From positions 52,774,896-52,838,895 of the forward strand of contig CM070632.1 of assembly GCA_036346255.1 (NCBI GenBank): a DNA stretch of 64,000 nt, given 5' to 3'. Shown here piece after piece: positions 12,456-24,412 of this stretch. Origin of the DNA: Ampelocalamus luodianensis. Lineage: Eukaryota > Streptophyta > Magnoliopsida > Poales > Poaceae. The notes below the pieces were generated by a model. It did no database searches. It was not told the origin of the DNA and saw only the letters and a program-made list of their open reading frames with translations. Both the position numbers and the translations under genes were made by a program. Position 1 is the stretch's first letter. Every line of letters begins with the position of its first letter.

Positions 12456-15400
12456 ACAAGAATCTCGCCCCGAGATTCTGTTTACTCGGAGAAGAAGGAT
12501 GGGTAATCTGCACGAAGACGATCCTCGCGCTCCCAAGTTGCCTCATCTTCAGAATGGTTTGACCACTGAACCTTAAGGACTTGATGACACAGTTCCTTGT
12601 CCTTCGTTCAGATTCTTCGAGAATACGAACAGGATGCTCATGATAGGTCAAATTTTCTTGCACATTGAGATTTTCCAACGGAGTTTCCTCAACTGGAACA
12701 CGGAGGCACTTCTTCAAGTGTGACACATGGAACACGTCGTGCACACCCTCAAGTGAAGCTGGCAACTCCAACCTGTATGGAACGGCTCCAATCCTCTCGA
12801 TGATGCGATAAGGCCCCACATATCGAGGAGCTCACTTGCCCTTGAAGACAAAACGCTGATGGCCCTTCAAGGGTGAGACCTTGAGATACACAAAGTCATT
12901 GGGCTCAAAGCTCAACTCCCGACGACGACGATCCGCATAGCTCTTTTGCCTGGACTGGGCCACGCGCAAATGCTCACGAATCAACTGAACTTGGCTTTCG
13001 GCCTCATTGATGGAATCGCCCAAGAATCGACGCCACCGATTCGACCAGTTCAATGGGGTTCTACACTTCCTCCCATACAAAGCCTCAAGCGGTGCCATGC
13101 CAAGACTAGCTTGAAACCGTTGTTGTAGGAGAACTCGCAAGCGGCAAGCACTTCTCCCACTTCTTTCCATAGGAAAGAACACAGCACGAGCATATCTTCC
13201 AACACTTGGTTGACTCTCTCCGTCGACCATCGCTTGAGGATGATAAGTCAATCGAAGAAAGGCGTGTACCCATCGCCTTTGCAGATTATGCCAAAAGCGA
13301 GAGGTAAAAAGAGAACCACGATCTGACACAATCGTTCGTGGCACACCATGCAAACATACAATGCGAGACTAACACTGAGATTGGTACGCACTGGCAGAAA
13401 ATGTGCCACCTTCGTCAATCGATCAATGACAACCCAGATAGCATCCTTCCCAGAAGAAGTGCAGGCGATCGGTGATGAAATCCATACCAACGGAATCCCA
13501 CTTCCATTCTGGTACTGGCAAAGGCTGAAGAAGGACTGCTGGACGCTGATGTTCGGCCTTGACACGACAGCATACGTCGCACTCGGCAACGAACCTAGCG
13601 ACCTCGCGCTTCATGCGAGTCCACCAGAATCTCTGTCGAAGATCTTGATACATCTTGGTAGCTCCAGGATGGATAGACAAAGGGGAGTCATGGGCCTCGC
13701 GGAGAATCAAATCCCGCAATTCCATGACCTTCGGAACCACCAAGCGTTGTCCAAACCACACAACACCGTGCTCATCCTCAGAAAAGCATTTAGCTGTCTC
13801 ATTCTTGATGTTCTGCTTGATTTGGATCACACCAACATCTGTCTGCTGGGCAGCCTTGATTTGTTCCACCAAAGTCGGTTGCACAACCAAGGTAGCAAGA
13901 GAACCATGCTCAATCAATCCCAAATTAAGCCGCTGAAATTCTTCGAGAAGGGTAGGTTGTTGCTCTTGAAGTGACAAGGTATTGCAATACACCTTGCGAC
14001 TGAGTGCATCCGCAACAACATTGGCCTTACCCGGGTGATACTGAATGCCCATATCATAATCTTTGATCAATTCCAACCATCTCCTCTGCCTGAGGTTCAG
14101 ATCTGGCTGGGTGAACAAATATTTCAAGCTCTTGTGATCAGAATACACCTCACAGCGGTTACCAATAAGGTAATGCCGCCAAATCTTGAGTGCATGAACC
14201 ACTGCAGCTAACTCCAAATCATGGGTAGGATAATTGAGTTCATGAGGCCTCAACTGCCTCGATGCATAGGCCACAACCTTGCCTTCTTGCATAAGAACAC
14301 AACCAAGTCCCTGCCGAGAGGCATCACAATAAATGTCAAAGCTCTTATGCACATCAGGGAGAACAAGTACTGGTGCTGACGTCAATCGCCTTTTGAGTTC
14401 TTGAAAACTCAAATCACAAGCGGATGACCACACGAATTTCTTTTCTTTCTTGAGCAATTCGGTCATGGGCTTAGCAATTTTGGAGAAGTTCTCGATAAAG
14501 AGGCGGTAGTAGCCCGCTAAACCAAGGAAACTCCTCACATCGGTGATCGACTTGGCTGCCCCAAGATAGAACATCGCCGACGTTGCTAGGATCTATCATG
14601 ACACCACCACATCGAAAGAACATGGCCCAAGAATGCCACTTCCTTCAACCGTAACTCGCACTTTTGAACTTAGCATACGGTGATGCTCACGCATTTTCCC
14701 AATACAACTGCAGATGCTCAAGATGCTCTTCTTCACTCTTGGAGTAGATAAGAATGTCGCCAATGAAAACCACAACAAACTTATCCAAATACTCCATGAA
14801 CACCGAGTTCATAAGATTCATGAACGGCCGAGCATTGGTCAAACCGAAGACATGACGGTGTACTCGTAAAGGCCATAACGAGTAGTGAACGCCGTCTTTG
14901 AATATCTCACTACGATCCGACTTGATGGTACCCCAATCTCAAGTCAATCTTGAGAACACACAAGCTCCACCAACTGGTCAAAGAGATCATCGACACGAGG
15001 CAAAGGATATTTGTTTTTCACCGTCACTTCATTCAATGGACGGTAATCCACACACATACGCAGGTCTTGTCCTTCTTCTTCACAAATATAACCTGACAAC
15101 CCCAAGGAGATGAGCTAGGACAGATGAAGCCTTTGCTTGAAGCTCACCCAATCGCTTTAGCTCCTCCAACTCATTAGGAGGCATTGATGCAGCGCCTTTG
15201 AAATTGGAGCGGTGCAGGGCAGCAACTCAATCACAAACTCCAAGTCTCGAATCGAGGCATACTGAGCAAATCTTCGGGAAGACATCCACAAAGTCACGCA
15301 TCGTGGGCACATCCTGAATCTCCATGGCTGGCTTAGCTTCAAGGGCACAAAGGTGTGGCCCCTGCAGCTGCGGTGAAATCCCAACTTGCTCGCCTGAGGG

Positions 15401-15753
15401 ACTAGTGAGGAAAACCATCTTCCTGGCACAATCGATTTGCCCCAAGTGTTGGGACAACCAATCCATACCAAGAATCACATCCAGACGCGCCGAGTCAAGT
15501 AAGATGAGATTCGCCAAGAATTCCACTCCTTCAATATTAATAGGAACGCCCCGACATTCTTGATCAGCTCTCATTTCCGCTCCCGGAGAGCGAATAAGCA
15601 AGGGAATCCCCAAAGGAACAAAGTGAAGGTCACAATCAAAGAAAAGATCTCAAATAAAGGAATGTGAAGCTCCGAGTCAAACAAGACTGCAGCGGGATGA
15701 TAACTAACAAGGAACGTACCCAACACAACGCCGTGCCTCCCGAGCCTCCTCAC
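12454..15753 (-). pseudogene. Gypsy pol of the 5-kb-LTR element (PR-RT-RH-IN-chromodomain)
   Basis: Polyprotein remnant, read right to left. Protease (15753-15227) shows AAVLFDSE, where the family has an LFDSG-type active site, then LDVILGMDWL. Reverse transcriptase (about 15170-14580) shows EYLDKFVVVFIGDIL, with Gly in place of the first catalytic Asp of the usual F(I)DD. RNase H (14574-13980) has IYCDASRQGLG and YSDHKSLKYLF. The integrase zinc-binding region (about 13720-13590) has paired His and Cys (HPGATKMYQDL, CDVCCRVKAEH); the core is at 13560-13150 and the C-terminal region with chromodomain-like tail at 13100-12454. The RNase H-integrase part is open for 383 residues; frameshifts elsewhere break the rest. 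Same pol order as the outer element but a different family. Confidence 0.85.
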
Positions 15754-16760
15754 CGAGATGTGGTTGACTCGACCACTCCCGATACCCGAGTCTTTGGATC
15801 ACCTTCAGTCGGTGTGTGACCATTCCGCGCCCTCCATTAGGACGAGGGGCTGCTCCAATCCTCCGAGGGCAATCGCTAGCATAGTGGCCCTTCTTGTTGC
15901 TGGCGGCGAGTAACATCGGCCGGTGGGTTGCGAGCGCAACTCGCCACGAGCCGCAGTGCACGTGGTCAAACACGCTGCGGGGACGAGCAATCGCGCCGAC
16001 GCCTTGGCGGTGGTGAAGCCAAAGCACGAGCTCTCGTGCGGGCCCAACACGGACGAGTGAGGCCGCTGTGCGCACCGATGGGCCTCCCACTTGCGCTATG
16101 GACTCACCAGCGCCTTCGCTTTGTGCTCGGCGACGATGGCCTTGTCAACCAAGGCTCGAAGTCAACAAAGTCCACAATAGATAGCTTGTCCCGCAGCCTC
16201 CTGACAAACCATCCATGAACTTCTCTCGCTTAGCCTCATCGAGGCCACCTCTCCCGAGCATAACGAGCCAAGTGGTTAAACTCGTAAAGATACTCCGAGA
16301 CAGCCTTGCGCCCCGCTAAGCGCAAGAAACTCCTTCTTCTTGAGCTTCATCAGCCATCGGTATGTGGGCCCGACGGAAAGCGGATCGAAACTCATCCCAC
16401 GAGACAACGTGGCTCGCGGCCGCATGGCGAAAGTTCTCCCACCAAGAGAGTGCCGCACCTCAGCCGATGGGATGCAAAGAGTGCCCGCCTCGCCTCGGCA
16501 TCGAGCGATATTGAGCTGGCCAACAAGACGCAGCCAATCATCGCGCCGAGTGGATCCTGATCGAGAGAAAGTGGCGTCGCAGACGGAGAAACTCCGCAAG
16601 CCCACCACGAGATCGATGACCACCACCTCCGGATCCTCGGCGCGGCGGGAGCGAGGTGTTCCTCGCAATGACCTCCAAGATCCGGTCCGTCCATGCGATT
16701 CCGCTCGATCCGAGCGTAACCTCACCATGGTGGAGGAGGGGAAGCTCTCATCGTAACCAG
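15754..16760 (-). pseudogene. Gypsy gag remnant with zinc knuckle
   Basis: Broken gag reading frames lying directly upstream of protease on the minus strand. Recognisable pieces are a capsid-like stretch (DDWLRLVGQLNIARCRG near 16500; LMKLKKKEFLALS near 16330) and the second half of a CCHC zinc knuckle (NKKGHYASDCPRR near 15870-15900). Gag would form the retrotransposon particle and bind genomic RNA. No continuous frame survives, and neighbouring pieces lie in different frames. Indels at CNG-type sites (see findings) may account for some breaks. Confidence 0.7.
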
Positions 16761-17491
16761 CCGGTGATCATTTATGGTGGTTCTTGTCATCCTGTTCCAC
16801 AAAAATAGGTTAAACACAACTCCGGAACAGGAGACAAAGAAGACAACTAACCCTAACCAAACAAACTTTAAAAGCCCAAGTAACCACATAAAATTACAGC
16901 AAGATCATAAAGATAACAACCATCCTACTATTATGACTAACTCGTATGGAAAAACGAGTAATCAATTTTTCAGGAAGGAAATTTTCAGAATCTCAACTTC
17001 TGTTCGAAACAGCTAGGAACAGGGTGAGATATTTACTAAAGAATGGTTAGACACTTAGCTACCTCATATCACTTCTTACCCTTTTATCCCCACAAGTTTT
17101 AGTGGAATTAACCTCTCATTTCAGCACTTTTACTCCCTAAATGCTAGTTGTCTAGAAATTCTCTTGCTGTCCAGATCTTCCCTCTAAGCTCCTGGCCGAA
17201 ACATGCAGCTTCCAATTGCTTCACATATTCCCAAGACAGCCAACACTTTCATTTTATAACTCTCATGGTGTACCCAAAACCAATCTACTCGGCTACTAAA
17301 TTTTGAAGGAAGATGAGAGGAAAATTCAGCTTTCAAATTCAGTTTAGAACAAGGTGAGGTGAGCAAACTAAGATAGATAAGGAGTAAAATCTGAGAACTT
17401 ACTTAAAATTTTCAGGAAGCACTGACATTTGGAAAGTAAGTTTTCAAAATATACTAGGGACGACCAAGCTAGGGGTTTCTACGGTCAGTAT
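16761..17491 (-). other. Untranslated leader between primer site and gag
   Basis: AT-rich stretch with no gene, lying between the iMet primer site (right) and gag (left) of the 5-kb-LTR element. The position fits the 5' untranslated leader and packaging region of a retrotransposon RNA. No specific signal recognised. Confidence 0.6.
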
Positions 17492-17504
17492 GGCTCTGAT
17501 ACCA
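17492..17504 (-). promoter_or_regulatory. Primer binding site, tRNA-iMet
   Basis: The minus strand reads TGGTATCAGAGCC, the well-known complement of the 3' end of plant initiator methionine tRNA used by many LTR retrotransposons. It begins five bases inside the LTR edge at 17510. It fixes 17510-22497 as the 5' LTR and the element as minus-strand. Confidence 0.9.
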
Positions 17505-17509
17505 AGCTC

Positions 17510-20500
17510 TGTGAGACCCCGGTCTATTAAACTTGTAATACTTAACCTTCCTCTGGTTCTAGTATCACAAATAGAATAATCCGCGTCTCGATGAATATGT
17601 GCCTCCTGAACAAGCAAAGACACATACATCATATCCAAGCATGCATCAATTCCATACAATGATTATAACAAGTCTACCAAAAGACATACATAATATAAGT
17701 TATTACAACACGGCATGCACCGCCAAATGACATAAGTAGCAAATAAGTAACAATGAAGCAAAGTTGCCATAAGATGGCTTAAACCAAAAGACGACCGGTT
17801 AGCCACATAACACCACAGTGGCAACCGACCGCCGCCAAGCTAATCGCCCAGAACCGCCACAAAGACAACTCACAAAGTGAGGTCCATCTGACTCACTATC
17901 ATCCTCTGCACAACACAAGCAATGCAGTGAGTACAAAAATGTACTGCAAGACTTACGAGTAGCAAGCCTATACATAGCTACATGAAAGTCAGATTCAAAG
18001 GAATGAGGTTTTATGGTTCTTTGGACGATAAAGCAAGTTTCATTTGCAATATTGTAGTAGATTGAGCAAGAGATTTGTAAAATCTGTTTTAAGCATTTAA
18101 ATAACAAATGAGTAAGCATAAGTAATGTGTATCCACCTAGAAGTGACTTTCCCAAAGCCACCACAACATAGCATGAATCCTCGATTCATACCACCCAACA
18201 AGTTTTAATTTTAAAAGGTTGTAGTCTAACTCTTGAAAAGCTTATCCAAGCGTGTCCATAACCTAGACGAGGCTATTCGAATAGTTTTAATCCTCGCAGG
18301 TGTACCAATGTACCCACACTTGCATCGCTTTTGCCAAGCTATTAAGCACACTTCCTTTGGTATGCCTACACGGCTAAGTCCTACGAACCCTTTCCAATGG
18401 AATATGCTAATCAAGAGACGCACATATGGGGTTAATCCTTAGTGATCTGCCGACTAAATATGGATCACAAGGACCCATACGTGGAGCAAGATACACCAGC
18501 CTCTGCGGTGTTCTCCTCCCTACAAACGTGTCCATGTTGCATATAATCAAATATGCAACCCACCACGCGACTCATTAATTAACACACCCAAAGTACTCAC
18601 CAAGAGAGGTCCCATATCCTCTAGTGTGGTTAGCACGCACGTAATGCTCTGATAATGATACTCACAAGTAGTTCGGTCCTTAATTGACCCGGCACCATTC
18701 CAATCACACCCAAAAGATCACACCATCTTACCATTGTGCCCAAGTCTAAATTGTTTTCATTTTCGCTTTAGTTTTGCAATTTAGACAAAGCACAAGGTGA
18801 AATATCCACATAGTAATAGTTTGTGTGATCAAAGTTATCGACGAGTCGATAATCGCCATTTCTACCGATAGCTAAGCATGGCTAAGCATAATGACACGTA
18901 AACTACTAAGTGACAAGGGTCCATCCAAATAACCCAAAATCACAACAAGTAACCTAGGCTTCAGAGTAGAGGAATAAACATTTCCTACCGATAATGCATC
19001 TAGTAGGCCAACTATCGACAATAGTTTAAAACAACATAGCAATGCATACATAGAATTTGCAAACAATATATTAGAATTTGAAAATAGTAGGAACAATATG
19101 ATCAAATGAATGCTACATCCGCTTGTCTGGTCAAGTGCAGATCCGATGGTCAGCTGTGGCTCAATATCAAGATTAATAATATTGTCTTCTAACCTAACGC
19201 GAAAAGGCGATAAGCAAATAAGAACGAAGAACACCAAATAAACTCCAACAAAGAAACACATCCAAATCTAATAAAATTTATACTACAGCTAGGGAATGAT
19301 CTAAGACAATGATAGGAACCAGAATTATGCAATTAGAACTAAGCATGCAAAAGATATGAACAAAATTCTCTATCTCAGCCTTAAACAACCTAATTAATAA
19401 TTAGTACTGTTCATGACGAAATTTTCTAGAGTGATCTAAGGTCTGAAATTTTTATAGCAGGTAGATTATGACATCCTAATAACAGCAAAGTTGGATTTAC
19501 TAATTTTGGAGTTATACACATTTACTTATGATTTTTCTAAGTTGTAAATCTAATGCAAATTATTTTACAGAATTGCGAACATGCTCAAATCCTATTTTAT
19601 ATGAAAGTATACTAACAGAAGAATTTAACAAAATTGGTTTTGCACAAATTGGATTTATACAGAAAAAGATATGCATTTTTCGAGGTTAAAACTATTTCTG
19701 GAATATTCAAAATGACAGAAATCAAGTTATTCCTAGTTATACAATTTTTTGCTACTGCAACATGCTTAAATCCATTTTTATAATAAACTAAAGTGGCAAC
19801 ATAATTTATTACCGTTGGAATTATCTAAAAAGCAGTTAAAATGAATTAGTTATGAGTTTCTAAAGTTTTTACACCATTTTCAGTTGATAAACAAATACTT
19901 ACCGAAATATAGACAAACTCCAATAAAAGAATAAGACGTGGACAACTCCCAACCCTTGATCTAAAATCCTACGCTCACGCGCAAAAAAACAGACGCGCGC
20001 CGAATCGAACGAGCCCACCGTTGGATCAAGATCCAACGGCGCACTCGAGTGTATGCATTCTGACGGTGCGGTTGCATACACGATCTTGGCCGTTGATCAA
20101 AAGATCGACGGCCGAGAACGATCAAGGCATCCGAGGGTCCGAACGCACACAAAGATCGTGGCCGCAGATCTAAAAATGAACGGTAGATATTGATCGCAGT
20201 TCAAAGGAAGATGTCGACACGTGGGACCGCATGTCGCTGATCACGAGTCACCCACGCTACCGGTTTACCCCACGCACAGTGCACCGCCCACTTGTCGATC
20301 GAGAGTGGCGGTTAGGACAGGATTAATGCTTCTAATGATTATCATTAAATAGACACTAATGACTTCTGAAATTTGATTTTAACCCCTCGGGCCCACAAGT
20401 CAGCGACCCAGAGGTGATTTCCGACAGCGATTAAATGCCGACACATTCAATTAACCAATGATTAATCTTAATGATGTCTCGAACGATGCGAGATTGAACC

Positions 20501-22497
20501 GAGAGCGATTTAAGGATATTGGCCCACCGGTCGCTGGCTCAACGACAAAGATTAAGACATAATTAATAACTAATGATTAGCAATTAATGTGCCCTAATTA
20601 AGTGACGAAACGGAGTCTGCTGTGTAAGCAAAACCCGAAGCGAGTTCAACGGCAAATCGCCGGCGACACCGGCATGCGGCGCCACCAAGAACCAAAATGG
20701 ATTCGCAATAGCACTACGAATCTAATGGTAGCATTCTCGCCACGGCGAGGACTAGAACGCCGCCAGCCGAAAACAAAAATGGGAGCTTTATCGCTAAGAG
20801 CTAAAATAGCTAAAAGCTCACCATGTCCAAGGAAGCGGTGCGAGCCACTATGACTAATAAGAAGCTACCTTAATGACAAGAAGCTTCAAAGATGGCCTGA
20901 GTTGCTTGATCACTGAAAGCTTGCTTGACTTGGAGAAGAAAACTCGAGATAGATACCGAGCCAAATGAGTGATTCCAAAGCATCAAGATAGCTTCATAAT
21001 GATTCACGAAGCTACATGAGCAAGTAATTAGAAAATGGAGCACTCACCGAAATGAGGAAGAAGATGACCACTTTACTGAATTTGAACAAACCCCAAATTG
21101 GACAATTTCGAGAATCAAATCCAAAATTAAGTGAGGGGAAATGTTCAAGGAAGTAAATAGATAAGGTTAGGGCGAAGAAACGTGAAGGAGGACCACTGGA
21201 ACACCAAGAACGCCAATGGAGCTCCACGGGTCAACAATGGCGATTTACCATTTTTGAGGTGTTAAGCTCCAATATTGAGAATGAAGCTTGACGGTGGTCT
21301 AAAAAAATACCAGGAAGCATTGAGAGTGCTTATAAAGCCATGAAAGCATTAGGGTTTGCACCACACATCTTTCGGGCGGCAAAACACAAAGCACAAGGTG
21401 CGGCCGACAAGGAAAAGGGGTGAAGACGTGCACTAGGGCATGGCCTGGCTCAGTGTACCTCCCATACCCCTAAACGTCGGCTAGGGTGGCTTTAGGGAGC
21501 AAGAAATGACACTGTCATTACTCCCCCTACAGTGCTCGCACGGCCGCAGGTAGAAGACGACCAGCGAAAAAGGCTCGGTGATTCTCAGTCGTTGGATGAG
21601 ACACGGACGGCTGAGATAGAGCCACGCCTCCCAGGTTTAAAACACAACGGGGAGACTGCGAGCCCTAGGATTAGAAACGAACGGCTCAGATAGCTCCACG
21701 TCGCAAACTCAATTTACCACGGAGGAACACGCGGGCGTTGGATCTTAATCCAACGGCTCTGATTCAAGAATGCAACCGGAGGGTCCGAAGGTTTCAAGAT
21801 CTCGACGGCTGGATGGAGATCTAACGGCTGACATTCAAACTTGCAACCGGAAGGTCCGGTCTTACACGCGCGCGCCGTGCGATTTAGATCCAACGGTCGA
21901 GATCGGTCGCGGATTTTCAAACGGCGTGGTGCGGTTAGTTGATCGACCGAAGTCAATTGGCTCGAGCCCAGTCCGACTCAACCCGACGCACGAGAGAACC
22001 AGTTTGACTTTGAAATAAGAACAGAGACTTTGAATGATTTATTTGAGGTAGCAAATTAACTCCAAAAATTATGAAATTTTTACAGGAGCTTGCTAACTCA
22101 GATATTAACCTTGTATAAAATTTTCAGAGGTTTTTATACTGTGAATAAATCTCCAAAAATTCTGCAAGGCTCTGTTTTAATGTTTGACTGAGAGTCAAAC
22201 AGGTTTGACTGCCTCTAAAAATATTCAAACAATTTCTAAAAATTGTGAAATTTTTCAGAGGGGTCACACACCATCACAGAGACTTAGGAAAAATATTTCC
22301 AGAGGATGATCATAAGTTTTGACAAGATTGTTTTTGGAATATCAAGATTTGGATCAACTAGACTTGTGACAATGTATTTCCATAGTCCCTTGTACAAGAA
22401 TTGTTTGCCACAACAGGAAATACATGATGTAAGAAAAGTTTTAATTCCTACTGATTTTCTTACATTTGAAACACAAGCCCAAGATTGGGATGTTACA
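17510..22497 (-). repeat. 5.0 kb LTR, right copy (5' LTR)
   Basis: Match to 7429-12440 over its whole length, with many small indels concentrated at CTG/CAG/CCG-type sites. TATA-like motif on the minus strand at 21329-21338 (GGCTTTATAAGCA region). Ends GATGTTACA at 22497. Confidence 0.85.
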
Positions 22498-22512
22498 AAA
22501 CCTCCCCCCCTT
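22498..22512 (-). promoter_or_regulatory. Polypurine tract, second copy
   Basis: Identical in sequence and position to 12441-12455, between LTR and pol of the truncated second internal region. Confidence 0.75.
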
Positions 22513-24412
22513 ACAAGAATCTCGCCCCGAGATTCTGTTTACTCGGAGAAGAAGGATGGGTAATCTGCACGAAGACGATCCTCGCGCCCCAAGTTGCCTC
22601 ATCTTCGTAATGGTTTGACCACTCAACCTTAAGGAACTTGATGACACGGTTCCTTGTCCTTCGCTCGCATTCTTCGAGAATACGAACAGATGCTCATGAT
22701 AGGTCAAATTTTCTTGCACATTGAGATTTTCCAACGGAGTTTCCTCAATCGAACACGGAGGCACTTCTTCAAGTGTGACACATGGAACACGCGTGCACAC
22801 CTCAAGTGAAGTCGGCAACCCAACTCGTATGGAACGGCTCCAATCCTCTCGATGATGCGATAAGGCCCCACATATCGAGGAGCTCACTTGCCCTTGAAGA
22901 CAAAACGCGATGGCCCTTCAAGGGTGAGACCTTGAGATACACAAAGTCATTGGGCTCAAAGCTCAACTCCGACGACGACGATCCGCATAGCTCTTTTGCT
23001 CGGATCGCCACGCGCAAATGCTCACGAATCAATCGAACTTGGCTTTGGCCTCATTGATGGAATCGCCCAAGAATCGACGCCACCGATTTCCACCAGTTCA
23101 ATGGGGTTCTACACTTCTCCCATACAAAGCCTCAACGGTGCCATGCCAAGACTAGCTTGAAACCGTTGTTGTAGGAGAACTCGCAAACGGCAAGCACTTC
23201 TCCCACTTCTTTCCATAGGAAAGAACACGAGCACGAGCATATCTTCCAACACTTGGTTGACTCTCTCCGTCTCGACCATCGCTTGAGGATGATAAGTCGA
23301 ATCGAAGAAAGACGTGTACCCATCGCCTTTGCGATTATGCCAAAAGCGAGAGGTAAAAGAGAACCACGATCCGACACAATCGCTCGTGGCACACCATGCA
23401 AACATACAATGCGAGACTAACATCGAGATTGGTACGACCGCGTAAAATGTGCCACCTTCGTCAATCGATCAATGACAACCCGTATAGCATCCTTCCCGTA
23501 AGAAGCACAGGCGCATCGGTGATGAAATCCATACCAACGGAATCCCACTTCCATTCCGCATCGCAAAGGTCAAGAAGGATCGCCGACGCCGATGTTCGCC
23601 TTGACACGACAAAGATACGCCGCGACTCGCAACGAACCTAGCGACCTCGTGCTTCATGCGAGTCCACCGTAATCTCGTCAAGATCTTGATACATCTTGGT
23701 AGCTCCAGGATGGATAGACAAAGGGAGTCATGGGCCTCGCGAGAATCAAATCCCGCATTCCATGACCTTCGAACCACCAAGCGCTGTCCAAACCACACAA
23801 CACCGTGCTCATCCTCTAAAAGCATTTAGTCGTCTCATTCTTGATGTTCTCGCTTGATTTGGATCACACCAACATCTGTCATTGGCACCTTGATTTGTTC
23901 CACCAAAGTCGGTTGCACAACCAAGGTAGCAAGAGAACCATGCTCAATCAATCCCAAATTAAGCCGCTGAAATTCTTCGAGAAGGGTAGGTTGTTGCTCT
24001 TGAAGTGACAAGGTATTGCAATACACCTTGCGATCGAGTGCATCCGCAACAACATTGGCCTTACCCGTGATATCAATGCCCATATCATAATCTTTGATCA
24101 ATTCCAACCATCTCCTCTCGCTCGAGGTTCAGATCCGTCGGGTGAACAAATATTTCAAGCTCTTGTGATCGAATACACCTCACATGTTACCAATAAGGTA
24201 ATGCCGCCAAATCTTGAGTGCATGAACCATCGCAGACTAACTCCAAATCATGGGTAGGATAATTGAGTTCATGAGGCCTCAATCGCTCGATGCATAGGCC
24301 ACAACCTTGCCTTCTTGCATAAGAACACAACCAAGTCCTCGCCGAGAGGCATCACAATAAATGTCAAAGCTCTTATGCACATCGGGAGAATAGCACCGTG
24401 CCGACGCCAATC
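22513..24412 (-). pseudogene. Truncated second copy of gypsy pol (IN and RNase H)
   Basis: Duplicate of roughly 12456-14400: chromodomain-like tail, integrase and most of RNase H (segments such as VVADALDRKVYCNTL and TLLEEFQRLNLGLIEHGS are readable). It stops inside RNase H at about 24412, so reverse transcriptase, protease and gag are missing. It is far more fragmented than the other copy; the breaks cluster where the first copy has CTG, CAG or CCG. Non-functional as written. Confidence 0.8.

Larger units (their letters stand above)
7429..24412 (-). mobile_element. Tandem gypsy array with 5.0 kb LTRs (LTR-INT-LTR-INT')
   Basis: Second gypsy family on the minus strand. Two LTRs of about 5.0 kb (7429-12440 and 17510-22497) alternate with a full internal region (12441-17509) and a truncated one (22498-24412). 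The LTRs run from TGTGAGACCCCGG to GGGATGTTACA in plus orientation. A tRNA-iMet primer site (17492-17504) and polypurine tracts (12441 and 22498) sit where an element transcribed right to left needs them. An LTR-INT-LTR-INT order is not a simple insertion product; unequal recombination between copies, or between LTRs of tandem insertions, would give it. The right part is truncated, so no TSD can be tested. Confidence 0.8.

Noticed and set aside
17492..17504. tRNA gene
   Set aside because: Only the complement of a tRNA 3' end is present, at an LTR edge. It is a primer binding site, with no cloverleaf around it.
7429..24412. Large segmental duplication of host DNA
   Set aside because: The repeated 5 kb blocks are LTRs: TG...CA ends, polypurine tract and iMet primer site lie exactly at their borders.
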